A stretch of 64,000 nucleotides of DNA, taken from Okapia johnstoni (Eukaryota > Chordata > Mammalia > Artiodactyla > Giraffidae). This document shows positions 33,506 through 46,230 of the stretch, piece by piece (position 1 is the first letter of the stretch; each line of letters opens with the position of its first letter). The notes beneath the pieces were generated by a model, which saw only the letters and a program-made list of their open reading frames with translations, ran no database searches and was not told where the DNA came from. Made by a program: the position numbers and the translations under genes. Location of the stretch: positions 77,271,001 through 77,335,000 of the forward strand of contig CM044312.1 of NCBI GenBank assembly GCA_024291935.2, in the 5' to 3' direction.

Positions 33506-36500
33506 ACATCAATATTAATAGGAATTAATTTCTCCTTTAGTTGTGTTTATTTTTAAAAAATCTATCAATTGCATAAATTTGTAGACATTGGATTGAGGAA
33601 ATCTGATTTGCAGACACGCTTAACAAAATTTATTTTTTGCAATCAATATTTACTAACAATTTTATTTTTAAAATTTAGCTTACTAATATAATCCAATAAA
33701 TTGCAATGATATATATATATGTTCAAAACTTTTCATTTCATGATTAAAATAATAAGAAAACATTATAAACAAATGAAAACTCCATTTCTATGTGACCAAT
33801 TATGTAAATGTTAAAGTATTAAAATAGTGAAAAAACAACTGTTTAAAAGAATATGAGAGATATATATTACTGATATGAGCATATGGTTAATCTATATTTT
33901 ATTGCAAAAGACATGGTCTAAGAGATTTATTTGTATAAATCTAAGGATTTGTGTATATATAGTGGCAATACTAGGTATATGCAAGAAAATGTATGTAAGT
34001 ATAATATATATCCTAGAAGGAGACTAGAATAAAAGAGTTCAGTGGGAGACATTTTATGTTTTAGATTATACTTTTCTTCAATTTTTAAATTATGTTTACT
34101 ATGAGTATATATTATCTTTTGAAAAAATTTTCAAAAGATTTTCTATAACTGGTTAGGATCATTAAGTAGAAGGAGGCGGGAGCCATGGGTCCCACAAAGC
34201 TTACTGTGTTTAGCAGCTTATTTAGATCTAATACAGTGACCTAGTATTAAGCACATGTTTAATAACTACAGTTTTTTCAGGATTTTATGTTGACTTTTTC
34301 TGACAGATAAAGCTGTGAAGTTATCTTAAGCACTGTGAACTAAAAAACTGTAAAAAACAAGAGTGCTATTGAAGACAAAGAGAAACATCAGTAATTAGTA
34401 CATTCATGCTATGTCAACATTTATTTTGCTGCCAAGTATATCTTGAATTTTACTACAGCATGTTGCATTGGCTTGTTTTAAGCTTTTGATGTTAATGTGC
34501 ATTTCTAAACAAGCAAAAAATAGATTTTTTGATTTTATGTTGAGCACATAATTTCCTAAGATATTAACTATATTGCCTGGAAAGTTTCACTTGCTATATC
34601 CTATAAATATAATAGACATATAAGCCCATACAAATAAGACTATAAAACTTCCACATTGTACTAATTTTGATTTAAAAGCAGGAGAAATGTTTCTTAAATT
34701 ACATTTATGGATTCTCTTCCACCAATTTATCATGAAATTGTCAGAATCCTTGTTTAGCCCCTCCCCATCAAATTCTCATATTTTTCTACAAGTGCATTAT
34801 TAAAACTTTTGTCTACAGTGTTAAGTCTGTTTAAAATTCCATGGCTTTCATATGCTTTATTCGTTCTCTCTGCTGTAAATATTCTTTTCCAACTTGGATT
34901 TGTATGACAGCCTATTAAACATAAAGTTTTTTCTTTTATTCGCTTTAGAGGTGGGATCAAGAGTTCAGTTTCAAGGAAAAAAAAAGAAAACCTAAGATAT
35001 AGGCTTTCCATCTTTTTTTTTGTTGTTTGACAAATTAAAATGGCAACTTCATGTTGCACATAAAAATAATAATCATGAGGTTTTTCAGCTTCAATCCAGA
35101 GATAATTCAGTATCCTTATTTTTTAGTTCACATTCTTATTAAATGACACACTTAACTGTATACTCAGTGACCTCTTTCTTTTCTTAAATATAAAATTAAA
35201 CTATAAATGATAGTAAATATTCTTTCAATTTCAGTGGTTGTAGAAGATCCCCAGATAGCATATTTGCAGATTTTGTGGTAGTTGTGGTAGCAGAAAAAGG
35301 ATTCTGAACTCAGTTTTCTTTGATGAAATGGTTATATGAAGGAAAAGGCAGTTTTCCAGTTTCAACATTGAAAGCTTAAGATACTGATTTTTTTTTTCTG
35401 CTCATATCCAAGAAAAGTCTTTGTATTATAAGCCAAAGATTTTCATCAAATTAAGTGTATTGTTTAAAGTGAAGGTTAAACATGGTCTCCTTTGTGGTCT
35501 AGAAAGACTATAGAAGGCAAGGGCAGATGTTTTCAAAGTACATGCCATATAGCCTTTTATTGAGTTTATATTGTGGAAATTTATGGTACTGTAAAAATTT
35601 ATCTAGACATCAGTGGATAACTGATGGTAAATGAAAAAACTCTATGGTTCCTTATAAGGCATGTGCATTAAGCACAATGACCTTAGTGCTCTTTCAAATA
35701 AAAATAATATATAATCGTAAAAGCAATAATTGAGATACTTTTCTACAGCTTATTTTGTTTTGAAAAATGATATTGAGTTAATTATCTCTTTATCCTTTGT
35801 ATTTCATTTTTTTAAATTGCAAAGCACTTATCCTCTTGGAAAATATTTAAAAATTGTAAATGTTCTGTCTTATAAAGTATAGGAACTAGGGCTGAAAATG
35901 TTTGAACACAATCAAAATATCCACATCATTATTCTTTGAAACGTTGTCAATTTATGTGACATTTAATTTGAAACATATGTAATATATGTAATGAATATAT
36001 GTAATTTTAAAGTCTACAGATTAAAACTTTGTATTCCTTTAGTAGAAAGCATATGTGATGAATTTCAAAAATTAGAGTTCTCTTTATCTCTTTGTTGTGA
36101 AGAAATTTTTAAAGTAAGGCCTCATTATATATAAGTGCAATTTCAGGTTCACTGTGCAATAATACAAAATTCTTTTGTTTGTTTGTGTTCAACATGTTTT
36201 TCTGAGGCAAATCACATTAAAAACAAATATTAACTTTGGCAATAGATATGTGAATCAAAAAATTTATTAATTAAGATATTATTCTTGCCTTCCTCGTTAA
36301 TTTTATACTAACCAAGCTGGCAAAGAGACACAGGAAAACATTCATTTATAATATTTTTTAATATAATATTTGAAATTTATCATAGACACAATGTTGCTGT
36401 ACATTTTATAAACTTTATACAGGAAAGCAAAAAGTATTTTTACTTAAAACTATGACTTTTTTCTACATACCTTTGAATATTTAATGTTCACCATACTGAG

Positions 36501-36780
36501 ATATTTGAGGGGGTTTCTATTTTTGTTTTTCTCATCAAACATTTGTCATGAAAATTAATATGTATCCTGCATACTATAAATTTATATCTGAATAATTTCA
36601 GCAAACCAGATAAAACAAAGAAGCACAATTATCCAGATATTTTTCTACCATAAATGTCTGTTTTCTGAATGATGACTTTATTTTCATTCTAACCACATGA
36701 TTGTCATCCACTAAGCATTGTGTGTATTCAAAAATGGAACAAACCATAGATATCTATATTTATATCTATACCTATATATA
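33506..36780. other. Unique, strongly AT-rich sequence
   Basis: No repeat or gene recognised over about 3.3 kb. The longest frame (34754-35059, minus, 101 codons) has no motif. Confidence 0.4.
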
Positions 36781-36790
36781 TGTATACATG

Positions 36791-36870
36791 TAGAGAGAAA
36801 GAGTGATTGAAAAAGAAGTGAAACAAGAGGTAGAAGGAGGGAGAGAGAAAAAGAGAGAGACAGACAGACA
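36791..36870. repeat. Purine-rich low-complexity tract
   Basis: AGAGAGAAAGAG and GGGAGAGAGAAAAAGAGAGA blocks ending in (CAGA)n. It follows a short TATA-rich run. Confidence 0.85.
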
Positions 36871-38837
36871 TGCAAGATTTAACAAAAATCTACTGGTACA
36901 CATTGGTATTTGCTTCCAATGTAGGATCTGGAAATCTCATCAGATAGCTGGTGTTGATGCCTTCCCGGCTGCAGAGTTGAAATTCTGCTCTTTCTTCATA
37001 CAATCTTTTGATTCTGTTCTTTTCTTTGACCACCCACATGTTTTGGAGAATTGTTTTTCAAAAGGACCTAGTGATCCTTTATTCTTTTGATCTTTTGTTT
37101 TACCTCTTCTAGTCTCTCTCTCTCTTTTTTTTTTGCCATTTTTGTGATGCTATAGTTTATGAGTGTAGAGATGAGAGAATTATGAAAAAAGTGAAGAGAG
37201 AAGAAGTCATGTACCTACTGTGACTCATTGCTCTAGGTTAAGAGGCAAACAACAACACACTAAACCTAGTAAGTGCCTTGAGACCTATTTGTTTCCAACA
37301 ATGTTAATCCTAGAGGACAACTGAATTGTCCACTTTATACAAAGCCTTACCTGGCACAGCATATTGGCTTCAACATACTCTATAGGAATCCCTGGACAGT
37401 TTCAATGTTTTTTCATTCAGTTTACTTCCTAAATAAAATAAAACCTCAATTTATTTCTTTTTTTATTCTAAGTGTCATTCACTATAAGAAAGAAAAGTTC
37501 AGTTATAAAATAGCACTCTTCTACATTTTAACAACAAAAAAAATATGTCACCATTGTTTAGAAATCGTGAAATCACATAGTCTTAAGCCTTCAGAAGATA
37601 GACATCTTTAAACAATATTGGCTTATGAGATAATCCTTTTGTCTTAGAAAGATTTTGCCAACTATAATTTCATTGTCAGAGTACATGAAATATTTTTAAA
37701 ATATGCTTAATATGCTGCATTATTAAATATGTTTTGATTCATTGCTAATTTTTAAAATGTCCTTCAGTAATGGAATATTTGATTCAATAAAATTATATAA
37801 AAATATTTTCCATATTCAAGAACATTCACTAAGAGTAGGATTTCTACCCTACTGGATCTTATCCACAAAAAGTTATCTTTTAAAAAATAATTATTTTTAA
37901 TAAAAGCTTCATTGCTAAACTCCAAATAGCACATTTACTGTTTGTTAACATGTTTCCAACTTTATTTAATATGAGTATATCTTTAAGTGTCTATGATAAA
38001 AAATCAAAATAAAGTGAGAAATGTTTTATAGTTCTGTTTTATCTTGCTAGTGTTCCAAATGGAACACTGGAAATGATTAAATGTAAAAACTCTTCCAACA
38101 ACCAATTACATATTTGTCATATTTAGAATTTTCCCCTTTCCTTAATCAGCATTTCTGATCTAACCTAATTCTATTTCCGTTGCTCCCCTTATTCCTGCTG
38201 ATCATTCTTTCCAAACTACTCACTTTGCCAGCATACTTCTTACTTTCTACCACATCATTTGGAGTTTTAAATTTAAGCAAGCTTTGGTGTACATTTGCTT
38301 TTCAAGAAAAATCTCATCTTAACTGCTTTAAGTAAAACCTAGTTATCTTGAATGGTAAAACTCAGATACCTTTTGTTTCTCTGGTTCATTTATTGACAAT
38401 CAGTCTACTTTCCTCTTCCTGTTAGTACTTCCAGATCACTTCCCAACAAAGTGGCTTTGACTATTTGTCTGTATCTCTGCCTCTTAATCAACGGCCTCCT
38501 TTTCCTTCTCACTCCCTCCAGTTCTTCAGTCTGATTTTTGCCACCATAAAGTTCTTCTGTGGCTCACTCTGCCTTTCTTCACTAAGCCATATAGAGCCTT
38601 TCCAGAGTCACATGCTTCTATGATGATCAACCCATTTCAGTCATGGCATTGCTTAAACCATGAGGATCAATTTTTTCCTTCACTTACTTTACTAAGATCA
38701 GAATCATGGGCTTCTCTCCATTATGTTCTGTGTTAATTATGGGCTGCTCTTTGGCTTCAGTGCATATTCATGGAATCAGTCCTCCACAGGTCCTCAATGT
38801 TGACAGTACATTTAATTACAAGCAGTGCTTCAAATCA
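36871..38837. other. Unique sequence, pyrimidine-rich in its right part
   Basis: No gene recognised. 38190-38660 is pyrimidine-rich, possibly an eroded LINE, without anchor motifs. Confidence 0.35.
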
Positions 38838-39127
38838 CTTTTTTTAATAAATTTATTTATTTTAGTTGGGGGCTAATTACAATATTGTAGTGGTTTTTGC
38901 CATACATTGACATGAATCAGCCATGGGTTTACATGTGTTTCCCATCCGGAACCCCCCTCTCACCTCCCTCGCCATCCCATCCCTCTGGGTCATCCCATTG
39001 CCCCAGCCCTGAGCATTTGTCTCATGCATCGCACCTGGAATGGTGTTCTGTTTCACATATGATAATATACATGTTTCAATGCTATTCTCCCAGAACGTCC
39101 CACCCTCACCTTCTCCCTCAGAGTCCA
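38838..39127 (-). mobile_element. Young L1 3'UTR, antisense, strongly 5'-truncated
   Basis: Nearly identical to the 3'UTR of the L1 at 48571: TTTATTTATTTTAGTTGGGG, TGGTTTTTGCCATACATTGA, CATGAATCAGCCATGGGTTT, GCATTTGTCTCATGCATCGC, and CCTTCTCCCTCAGAGTCCAT. Only about 290 bases were inserted. A short deletion (TTACTTTACAGTA reduced to TTACA) separates it from the other copy. Confidence 0.93.
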
Positions 39128-39133
39128 TATCCT

Positions 39134-41199
39134 TAGTCATTTTTGCTTGCTAAAGCAATCAACATATCTTGTTTCCTGTATTGCAGAAACTGAGATCATC
39201 TAATGTGAGAAGTTTTAATATTTCTCTTCTTCTCAGTATTGATCTAGTTTTTCTTATGAAGATTAAAACTCTTAATTAATGTGCTGAGGCCCTTAGCTTA
39301 CTTAATTTGAATTTGGCAGATCTTCTCTCTTCTTTAGCTGTTTGCTCTCTACGTGCATGCTTAGCTCACCTCTACATCAAAATGCCTTCCCTCAAACCTT
39401 CTAATTTCTCATGCAGTCATTAAATGATCCTCCTTTCTCTCAGTGTCAAAGGGCACAATAGAGTAATCTCTACTTGCCTCTTGGATTTTCTTATCCCCAC
39501 TCAGCTTTCCTTTCATCTCCTGTTGCAACAAACTCAACAAGAACAACTTCCTCCTAATAGTGTGCTTTGGTTCCAGCCATCGAACACTTTGAGCTCAGTT
39601 CCTGTGATATTTTACACCTTTTCTTTCCTTTTTAAGGAGTGTTCCTTCCTTGATATATTGGGAGTTATTCTTGTAAATCTTTTTCTAGTTCTTTCACTAT
39701 GCCTTTATTTCTTTTGCATCTTTATAGGTTTTCCCCCTTTCTCTGCCGTAAATGTAAGCACTCTCAGAATTCTACTTTTCCTTCTTCTTTCTCCAGCTCC
39801 TTTATTATGTTGTAATATTTACTCCATTTTCTATATCCATCATGTTTGTGTAGATTTGTTCCAAATACATTTCCAGTCCAACATCTCTACTAAACTCCAG
39901 AAACATATATCAAAGGGATACTTGAATTATCCATCCTGGTGTGTTATGAGCACGCAGAACTCAACCACAGCAATTCCAGATTAATCATTAACTTCCATGA
40001 AGTGGACACTTTGTTTTTGTTTTTAAAAGATACTATAAGTTTCTTACATCCCCTTGTGTAAACCTAACCTTCACTAATTTTGTCCAGTTATTGATGTTGT
40101 TGTGTAGAGGGAAGAAGTGGAAGATATCTGCATTCATCTTGGATGGGGCATGGTGGGGGAGTTTTACTGGTTCGGACAGCTGATACAGAGAAAGAGATAA
40201 AACAACAGCAAGGACGAATATAACGACAAAAGCTTCTACTTCTACAAAATAGTAGGCTTGTACTTCAAAAATATAATTGTGAAAGATGATAGGTTGTAGA
40301 ACTCTTCCAGATTAAAGGAGACTGAAATGACAGGGAAACCAAAGGTAATGCAAGAGTCTGAGCTGGATCCAGATCAGGGGAAAAGGCTATAAGTGACATT
40401 ATTGGGATATCTGTTAAAATACTGAATGAAGAAAGTATATTAGATAACAGTATCTCATTAAATTCCTTAATTTGATAATTGTATATTGGTAAATGTTGGA
40501 GAATGTTTTTGTTAGCTATATAACAACCAAAAGTTCCTAGAGGTATAAAGAACTGCTACCTACAGCTTTTAAATGTTTCAAGAAAAAGTAAAAGCTTCAA
40601 CTAAAGTTTTTCATGTTTCTGGGGGTAGAGAGGATGTGATTGCTGAGAGAGCACTGAGGGCCAGCTCCCAAGATGAAGGACTCAGTATCTAACACTTAAG
40701 TGTTATCTTTGTAATGATCCTGGACATGCTCTGAAGATTGTGATAAAGAAGAGAATGCTGGAAGCTTTAGTAAAGTGTTGGAAAAGGGCAAAGAGATATA
40801 AGCCCAAACCTTCCCTGGGAGGAACCAGAGTAGATTCACATCATACTGTCAGCAGAATATTCTCCTTCAGTGCTGCTGAAGCCCAAAAAAAAGCAACTCT
40901 GAAGCAGAAACAGAAAGATAAGTAAAAGATTGTGCAGAGATGGGTGGTCCTATTGCAAATGACAGCAGCCCTGGAATTGCTCACTGGCAAACATTGAACT
41001 ATCTTGAATGACAGTTACTTAAAGGCTGCATCTAGTGTGACTTAAGCATAGATTAATCCAGAAAAACTCTTGAAAGGCTTATAAAGTTAAAATTTCTTCC
41101 TCTTAATCATGGATAGAGACAAATAACTACCCAGCATACAATTTAATTTCAGAGAAATCATGTTAAAAGGTCTTAAAATAGTTTTAAAAAATTAAACTT
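39134..41199. other. Mostly unique sequence with a long chance-like frame
   Basis: 39424-39984 is an open frame of 186 codons, rich in Leu, Phe and Ile because the strand is pyrimidine-rich. I find no domain. 39890-39960 (CTAAACTCCAGAAACATATA and following) weakly resembles sense L2 reverse-transcriptase sequence, so the region may hold an eroded L2. 40000-41199 shows nothing recognisable. Confidence 0.35.
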
Positions 41200-41230
41200 A
41201 TTAGGAATTTGTAATTAACATATACATACA
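41200..41230 (+). mobile_element. L1 3' end, sense, left of inserted SINE
   Basis: TTGTAATTAACATATACATA joins logically to 41445, so the L1 3'UTR was split by the Bov-tA. The flanks ACATACAACTCTG and ACATACAGCTATG are the probable target-site duplication. Confidence 0.6.
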
Positions 41231-41444
41231 ACTCTGTTTTTGTTTAGTCACTAAGTGTGTTTGACTCTTTAGTGATCCCATGGACTGTAGCCCAACAGGC
41301 TCCTCTGTGCATAGGATTTCCAAGGCAAGAATACTGGAGTGGTTTGCCATTTTCTTCTCCAGGGGATCTTCCCAACACAGGGGTTGAGCCTGTATCTCCT
41401 GCCTTAGCAGGTGGATTCTTTACTACCAAGCCACCTGGGAAGCC
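41231..41444 (-). mobile_element. Bov-tA SINE, antisense
   Basis: Complete antisense Bov-tA: TTTGTTTAGTCACTAAGTGT, CATGGACTGTAGCCCAACAG, GGCAAGAATACTGGAGTGGT, CAGGGGATCTTCCCAACACA, and end AAGCCACCTGGGAAGCCC. Confidence 0.93.
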
Positions 41445-41697
41445 CACATACAGCTATGTATTGATATAAATATAATCAACAAAGACCTACTGTATATCAC
41501 AGGGAACTCTACTCAGTATTTTGTAATAACCTGTAAGGGAAAATAATCTGAAAATATAAATTATGTATATATTTACACACACATATATGCACTTATATTC
41601 ATGTTTTATATATTTAAAACTGCATCACTGTGCTGTATACCTGAAACTAACATAACAATGCAAATCAATTATACTTCAATTTAAAATTAATAAAAGA
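41445..41697 (+). mobile_element. L1 3' end (artiodactyl lineage), sense
   Basis: AACAAAGACCTACTGTATAT, CACAGGGAACTCTACTCAGT, CATCACTGTGCTGTATACCT, GAAACTAACATAACAATGCA, then CAATTATACTTCAATTTAAA and an A-rich tail. Sense counterpart of the antisense copies at 5772 and 22691. Confidence 0.85.
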
Positions 41698-41850
41698 TGA
41701 AAATCATTTTGCAGTTCTAAGAAATGATGTGGTAGACTGCATTTTTACTTTACTTTTTCTACTAGAATTTGTAGCTTGGCAAAACAAGGTCTGAAAAATA
41801 AGGGATGAATGAGGGTCCCTTTGCACTACTACCATCCAGTTCTCTGTCAT

Positions 41851-42216
41851 TTGTTGTTGTTCAGTCCCTAAGTCGTGTCAGACTCTACCACCCCATGGAC
41901 TGCAGCACGCCAGGCTTCCCTGTCCTTCACTGTCTCCTGGAGTTTGCTCAGACTTGTGTCCATTGCGTCAGTGTAGCCATCTAACCATCTCATCCTCTGT
42001 CACCTCCTTCTCCTCCTGCCCTCAATCTTTCCCAGCACCAGGGACTTTTCCAGTGAGTCAACTCATTGAATCAGGTGGGGAAGTATTGGAACTTCAGCAT
42101 CAGTCCTTCTGATGAATTTTCAGGGTTGATTTCCTTTAGGATTGATTGGTTTGATCTCCTTGCTGTCCAAGGGACTCTCAAGAATCTTCTCCAGCAACAC
42201 AATCTGAAAGCACCTA
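41851..42216 (-). mobile_element. Older BovB, antisense, 3' part
   Basis: Antisense BovB 3' end: TTGTTCAGTCCCTAAGTCGT, CATCTAACCATCTCATCCTC, TTCCTTTAGGATTGATTGGT, GGGACTCTCAAGAATCTTCT. The element continues at 42401-44086 and 46231-46376 around two younger insertions. Confidence 0.94.
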
Positions 42217-42400
42217 ATATCTCAGTTGGTAAAGAATCCACCTGCAATGTGGGAGACCTGGGTTTGATCCCTGGGTTGGGGAGATCCCCTGGAGAAGGGA
42301 AAGGCTACCCAATCCAGTATTCTGGCCTGGAGAATTCCATGAACTGTATAGTCCATGGGGTCACAAAGAGTCAGACATGACTGAGTGACTTTCACTTCAC
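42217..42400 (+). mobile_element. Bov-tA SINE nested in BovB
   Basis: Sense Bov-tA lacking its first bases: ATATCTCAGTTGGTAAAGAA, ACCTGCAATGTGGGAGACCT, GGGGAGATCCCCTGGAGAAG, end GACATGACTGAGTGACTTTC followed by ACTTCAC. It splits the older antisense BovB. Confidence 0.93.
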
Positions 42401-44086
42401 GTCTTCTTTCTTCAGCCTCAGCCTCCTTTATGGTCCGATGCTCACATCTGTATGTGACTACTGGAAAAATTATAGGTTTGATTAGATGGATCTGTGTCAG
42501 CAAATTGATGTCTCTGCTTTTTAATACACTGTCTAGGCTTCTCATAGCTTTTATTCCAAGGAGCAAGCATCTTTTAATTTCATGACTGCAGTCCATGAAG
42601 TGATTTTGGAGCACAAGAAAAGAAAATCCATCACTGTTTCTACTTTCTCCCCATCTATTTGCCATGAAGTGATGGGGCCAGATGCCATGATCTTAGTTTC
42701 CTGAATGTTGAGTTTTAAGCTAGCTTATTCACTCTCCTCTTTCATCCTCATCAAGAGGTTATTTAGTTATTCTTTGCTTTCTACCATTAGAGTAGTATCA
42801 TCTGCATATCTGAGGTTGTTGATATTTCTCCCAGCAATTTTGACTCCATTCACCCAGCCTGGCATTTTGTATGATGTACGCTGCATATAAGTAAATTATC
42901 AGGGTGACAATATACAGCTTTGACATACGCCTTAACTAATTTTGAACCAATCCATTTTTCCAAGTTTGGTTCTATTGCTTCTTGACCTGTATACAGGTTT
43001 CTTAGGAGACAGGTAAGGTGGTCTGGTATTCCTATCTCTTTAAGAATTTTCCACAAATTGTTTTGATCCACACAGTCAAAGGCTTTAATAGTCAAAGAGG
43101 TAGAAGTACATGTTTTTCTTGAATTCTCTTGCTTTTTCTATGATCCAACGAATATTGGCAATTTGATCTCTGGTTCCTCTGCCTTTTCAAATCCAGCTTG
43201 TACACCTGAAAGTTCATATATTGTTGAAGCCTTGCTTGAAAAATTTTGAGTAGTATCTTGCTAGCGTGTAAATAAGCACAACTGTACAGTAGTTTGATCA
43301 TTCTTTGGCATTGCCTTTCTTTGGGATTGGAATGAAAACTGACCCTTTCCAGTCCTATGGCCTTTGCTATGTTTTCCAAATGTGCTGGCATATTAAGTGC
43401 AGCACTTTAGCAGCAGCATATTTTAGGATTTGAAATAGCTCAGCTGGAATTCCATCCTCTTCACTAACTTTTTTCATAGTAATGCTTCCTAAGAGCCACT
43501 TGACTTCACACTCCAGGATGTCTGGCTCTTGGTGACTGACCATACCATCATGATTATCTGGATCGTTAAGACCTTTTTTGTGTATTTCTTCTGTGTATTC
43601 TTGCCATCTCTTCTTAAACTCTTTTGCTTCTGTAAGGTCCTTGCCTTTTCTGTTTCTTTACTGTGCCCATCTTTGCATAGGATATTGTCTTGGTAACTCC
43701 AGTGTTCTTAAAGAGATCTTTAGTCTTTCTCATTCTATTGTTTTCCTCTGTTTATTTGCACTGTTCACTTAAAAAGCTTTCCTTACCTCTCCTTTCTATC
43801 CTTTGAAACTCTGCATTCAGTTGGGTATGTCTTTCCCTTTCTCCCTTGCTTTGCTTCTCTTCTCTTCTCAGCTATTTGTAAGGCCTCCTCAGACAACCAC
43901 TTCACCTTATTGAATTTCTTTTTCTTGAAATGGTTTTGAACACCACCTCCAGGAGGTTTGAATGTTGCAAATGTTCATCAATAGTTCTTGAGGCACTCTG
44001 TCTACCAGATCTAATCTCTTGAATCTATTCTTCACCCCCACTGTATAATAATAAGGGATTTGATTTGGGTCATAGCTTAATGGTCT
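42401..44086 (-). mobile_element. Older BovB, antisense, middle part
   Basis: Reverse-transcriptase and linker sequence in antisense: ATCATCTGCATATCTGAGGT (antisense of YADD region, near 42798-42818), ATCCACACAGTCAAAGGCTT (antisense of the motif A region, near 43067), then ATCTCTGGTTCCTCTGCCTT and CTTCTGTGTATTCTTGCCAT. Reading frames 42222-43391 on the minus strand are short and shifted. A younger sense BovB interrupts it exactly after CTTAATGGTCT (44076-44086). Confidence 0.95.
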
Positions 44087-46219
44087 GAGGAGCAGGCCAA
44101 ATTCAGACTTAAATTGAAGAAAGTGGGGAAAACTGCTAGACCATTCAGGTATGACCTAAATTAAATCCCTTATGATTATACAGTGGAAGTGAGAAATATA
44201 TTTAAGGGATTAGATCTGATAGACAGAGTGCCTAATGAACTATGGATGGAGGTTCATGACATTGTACAGGAGACAGGGATCAAGACCATCCCCAAGCAAA
44301 AGAAATGCAAAAAAGCAAAATGGCTGTCTGAGGAAGTCTTACAAATAGCTGAGAAAAGAAGAAAATAGAAAGGCAAAAGAGAAAAGGAAAAATATACCCA
44401 TTTGAATGCAGAGTTCCAGAGAACAGCAAGGAGAGATGAGAAAGCCTTCTTCAGCGATCAGTGCAAAGAAATAGAGGAAAACAATAGAATAGGAAAGACT
44501 AGAGATCTCTTCAAGAAAATTAGGGATACCGAGGGAACATTTCATGCAAAGATGGGCACAATAAAGGATGCAAATCGTACGGACCTAACAGAAGCAGATG
44601 ATATTAAGAAGAGGTGGCAAGAATACACAGAAGAACTATACAAAAAAGATCTTCACGACCCAGATAATCACAATGGTGTGATCACTCACCTACAGCCAGA
44701 CATCCTGGAATGTGAAGTCAAGTGGGCCTTAGGAAGCATTACTATGAACAAAGCTAGTGGAGGTGATGGAATTCCAGTTGAGGTATTACAAATCCTAAAA
44801 GATGATGCTGTGAAAGTGCTGCAATCAATATGTCAGCAAATTTGGAAACCTCAGCAATGGCCACAGGACTGGAAAAGGTAAGTTTTCATTCCAATCCCAA
44901 AGAAAGGCAATACCAAAGAATGCTAAAACTACCGCACAATTGTACTTATCTCACACGCTAGCAAAGTAATGCTCAAAATTCTCCAAGCCAGGCTTCAGCA
45001 ATACGTGAACCGTGAACTTCCAGATGTTCAAGCTGGTTTTAGAAAAGGCAGAGGAACCAGAGATCAAATTGCAAACATCTGCTGGATCATCAAAAAAGCG
45101 AGAGTTCCAGAGAAACATCTATTTCTGCTTTATTGACTATGCCAAAGCCTTTGACTGTGTGGATCACAAAGAACTGTGGAAAATTCTTCAAGAGATGGGA
45201 ATACCAGACCACCTGACGTGCCTCTGGAGAAACCTGTATGCAGGTCAGGAAGTAACAGTTAGAACTAGACGTGGAACAGCAGACTGGTTCCAAACAGGAA
45301 AAGGAATATGTCAAGGCTGTATATTGTCACCCTGCTTATTTAACTTATATGCAGAGTACATCATGAGAAACGCTGGGCTGGAAGAAGCACAAGCTGAAAT
45401 CAAGATTGCCGGGAGAAATATCAATAACCTCAGATGTGCAGATGACACCACCCTTAATGGCAGAAAGTGAAGAAGAACTAAAGAGCCCCTTAATGAAAGT
45501 GAAAGAAGAGAGTGAAAAAGTTGACTTAAAGCTCAACATTCAGAAAACTAAGATCATGGCATGTGGTCCCATCACTTCATGGCAAATAGATGGGGAAACA
45601 GAGGAAATAGTGACAGATTTTATTTTGGGGGGCTCCAAAATGACTGCAGATGGTGATTGCAGCCATGAAATTAAAAGACACTTACTCCTTGGAAGGAAAG
45701 TTATGACCAACCTAGACAGCATATTAAAAAGCAGACATTACTTTGTCAACAAAGGCCCGTCTAGTCAAGGCTATGGTTTTTCCAGTAGTCATGTATGGAT
45801 GTGTGAGTTGGACTATAAAGAAAGCTGAGTGCCGAAGAATTGATGCTTTTGAACTGTGGTGTTGGAGAATACTCTTGAGAGTCCCTTGGACTGCAAGGAG
45901 ATCCAACCAGTCCATTCTAAAGGAGATCAGTCCTGGGTGTCCTTTGGAAGGACTGATGTTGAAGGTAAAACTCCAATATTTTGGCCACCTGATGCGAAGA
46001 GCTGACTCATTTGAAAAGACCCTGCTTGATGTTGGGAAAGATTGAAGGCAGGGGGAGAAGGGGACGATAGAGGATGAAATGGTTAGATGGCATCACTGAC
46101 TCAATGGACATGAATTTGGGTAAACTGCGGGAGTTGGTGATGGACAGGGAGGCCTGGTATGCTGCGGTTCATGGGGTCGCAGGGAGTCAGACACGACTGA
46201 GCGACTGAACTGAACTGAA
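44087..46219 (+). mobile_element. Younger BovB, sense, inserted in the older antisense BovB
   Basis: 5'-truncated BovB of about 2.13 kb from just after the endonuclease domain (GGCCAAATTCAGACTTAAAT) to a complete 3' end (GACTGAGCGACTGAACTGAA). It is bounded by exact 11-base target-site duplications CTTAATGGTCT at 44076-44086 and 46220-46230, and the older BovB resumes in phase after the second one. Because host and insert are opposite, 41851-44086 and 44087-46219 form an inverted repeat without spacer. Confidence 0.95.
44402..45828 (+). pseudogene. BovB ORF2 reverse-transcriptase relic
   Basis: Three frames hold successive parts of the polymerase. 44402-44881 (159 codons) has the linker and GITHLQPDILECEVKWALGS and stops at WPQDWKR, where the family reads on. 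45012-45470 (152 codons) has motif A (FIDYAKAFDCVDH), motif B (QGCILSPCLFNLYAEYIM) and motif C reading RCADD instead of the usual YADD. 45406-45828 overlaps it in another frame and has the thumb region. The Tyr to Cys change next to the catalytic aspartates, the stop and the frameshift show the copy is inactive. Confidence 0.93.
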
Positions 46220-46230
46220 CTTAATGGTCT

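Noticed and set aside
36803..37090. 95-codon plus-strand frame as a gene
   Set aside because: The N-terminal part is a translation of the purine-rich low-complexity tract, and the rest has no recognisable motif.
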